Assembly: GCF_001421665.1 (NCBI RefSeq)
Contig: NZ_LMKV01000012.1
Location: 739,416-803,415, forward strand
Direction of reading: 5' to 3'
Length of the DNA: 64,000 bases
Source of the DNA: Sphingobium sp. Leaf26
Lineage (GTDB): Bacteria > Pseudomonadota > Alphaproteobacteria > Sphingomonadales > Sphingomonadaceae
This document shows positions 63,782 through 64,000 of this stretch, in pieces. The position numbers and the translations under genes were made by a program. Numbering within the stretch: position 1 is the first letter of the stretch; the number at the start of each line of letters is the position of its first letter. Under the pieces are notes generated by a model, which worked only from the letters and a program-made list of their open reading frames with translations, did no database searches and was not told where the DNA came from.

Positions 63782-64000
63782 GATCAGTGGGAGCGGCTGC
63801 GCGAGTTTGTACCGGGCGGTCGCAAAGGCAAGCGTGGGCCGCGCAGCGATGGTCGGCGGTTTCTCGACGCGCTGCTATGGCTGGCGCGTTCGGGCGGCCG
63901 GTGGCGTGATCTGCCCGATCGCTTTGGCCCCTATCAAACGGCCAAGCGGCGCTATTATCGCTGGGTCGAGCAAGGGGTGATCGACCGGATATTCGAGGCG
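63758..64000 (+). CDS. IS5-family transposase, N-terminal part (window edge)
   Basis: GTG start at 63758 gives VEGEVLRDDQWERLREFVPG followed by GRKGKRGPRSDGRRFLDALLW and LARSGGRWRDLPDRFGPY, typical of the first orf of IS5 (IS427-group) elements. 81 codons are in the window and the frame is still open at 64000. Another frame starting at 63756 is a shadow. Confidence 0.9.
   Translation, partial: MEGEVLRDDQWERLREFVPGGRKGKRGPRSDGRRFLDALLWLARSGGRWRDLPDRFGPYQTAKRRYYRWVEQGVIDRIFEA

Overview
The window looks like chromosomal DNA of a sphingomonad alphaproteobacterium (Sphingobium/Sphingomonas type). The grounds are high GC throughout, a full dxs gene, a Zur-type Fur protein, CtrA-like TTAA-N7-GTAAC sites, a large TonB-dependent receptor, TPR-sulfotransferase, DUF4403 and DUF3857 proteins, and a histidine pathway that runs through formimidoylglutamate deiminase and N-formylglutamate deformylase. 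Assignments rest on reading protein sequences and motifs by eye; no database search was run.

Layout. 1-10.5 kb is housekeeping: a partial SRPBCC protein, DUF4403 lipoprotein, dxs, zur, DUF423, a KefB-type antiporter, a NifU-like protein, a DUF188 protein, an HI0933-family flavoprotein and a LytS/LytTR two-component pair. 10.5-13.4 kb holds short unrecognised genes, a ModE-like regulator and two CtrA-like sites. 13.5-16.7 kb is one RTX-type calcium-binding repeat protein. 17-19.6 kb encodes a two-subunit molybdenum hydroxylase (iorAB-like).

19.8-27.8 kb is a tightly coupled set for quinohemoprotein amine dehydrogenase (QHNDH): qhpA, D, C, B, G, F, E. The gamma subunit keeps every Cys/acid/Trp position needed for the CTQ cofactor and three thioether cross-links. 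27.8-33.7 kb has a TPR-sulfotransferase, a TonB receptor, a possibly frameshifted cytochrome and a lower-GC foreign-looking gene. 33.8-37.2 kb (minus strand) encodes a second quinoprotein amine dehydrogenase of the TTQ type, in order aauB-E-D-A-cytochrome c, followed outward by an MFS transporter, a TetR regulator and another cytochrome c. So a CTQ enzyme and a TTQ enzyme lie about 6 kb apart, with a periplasmic Mo-hydroxylase next to them that could oxidise the aldehyde products. I read 17-40 kb as an amine-catabolism island.

40-40.5 kb contains a transposase remnant. 40.5-47.8 kb is the hut locus: hutIHGU (minus) divergent from hutFC (plus) around a HutC-type palindrome. 47.8-51.7 kb is a GH2/GH28 glycosidase pair. 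51.9-59.6 kb holds a TerC-type membrane protein, an AbrB protein, and a likely organic-acid uptake set (CitMHS transporter, OprP porin, binding protein) divergent from a TctD/TctE-like two-component system. 60-63.2 kb has a stand-alone mreB paralogue and a DUF3857/transglutaminase protein. The right end is mobile DNA: a 77-bp inverted-repeat element, a 68-bp tandem duplication and the start of an IS5-family transposase cut by the window edge. I saw no tRNA, rRNA or CRISPR array.
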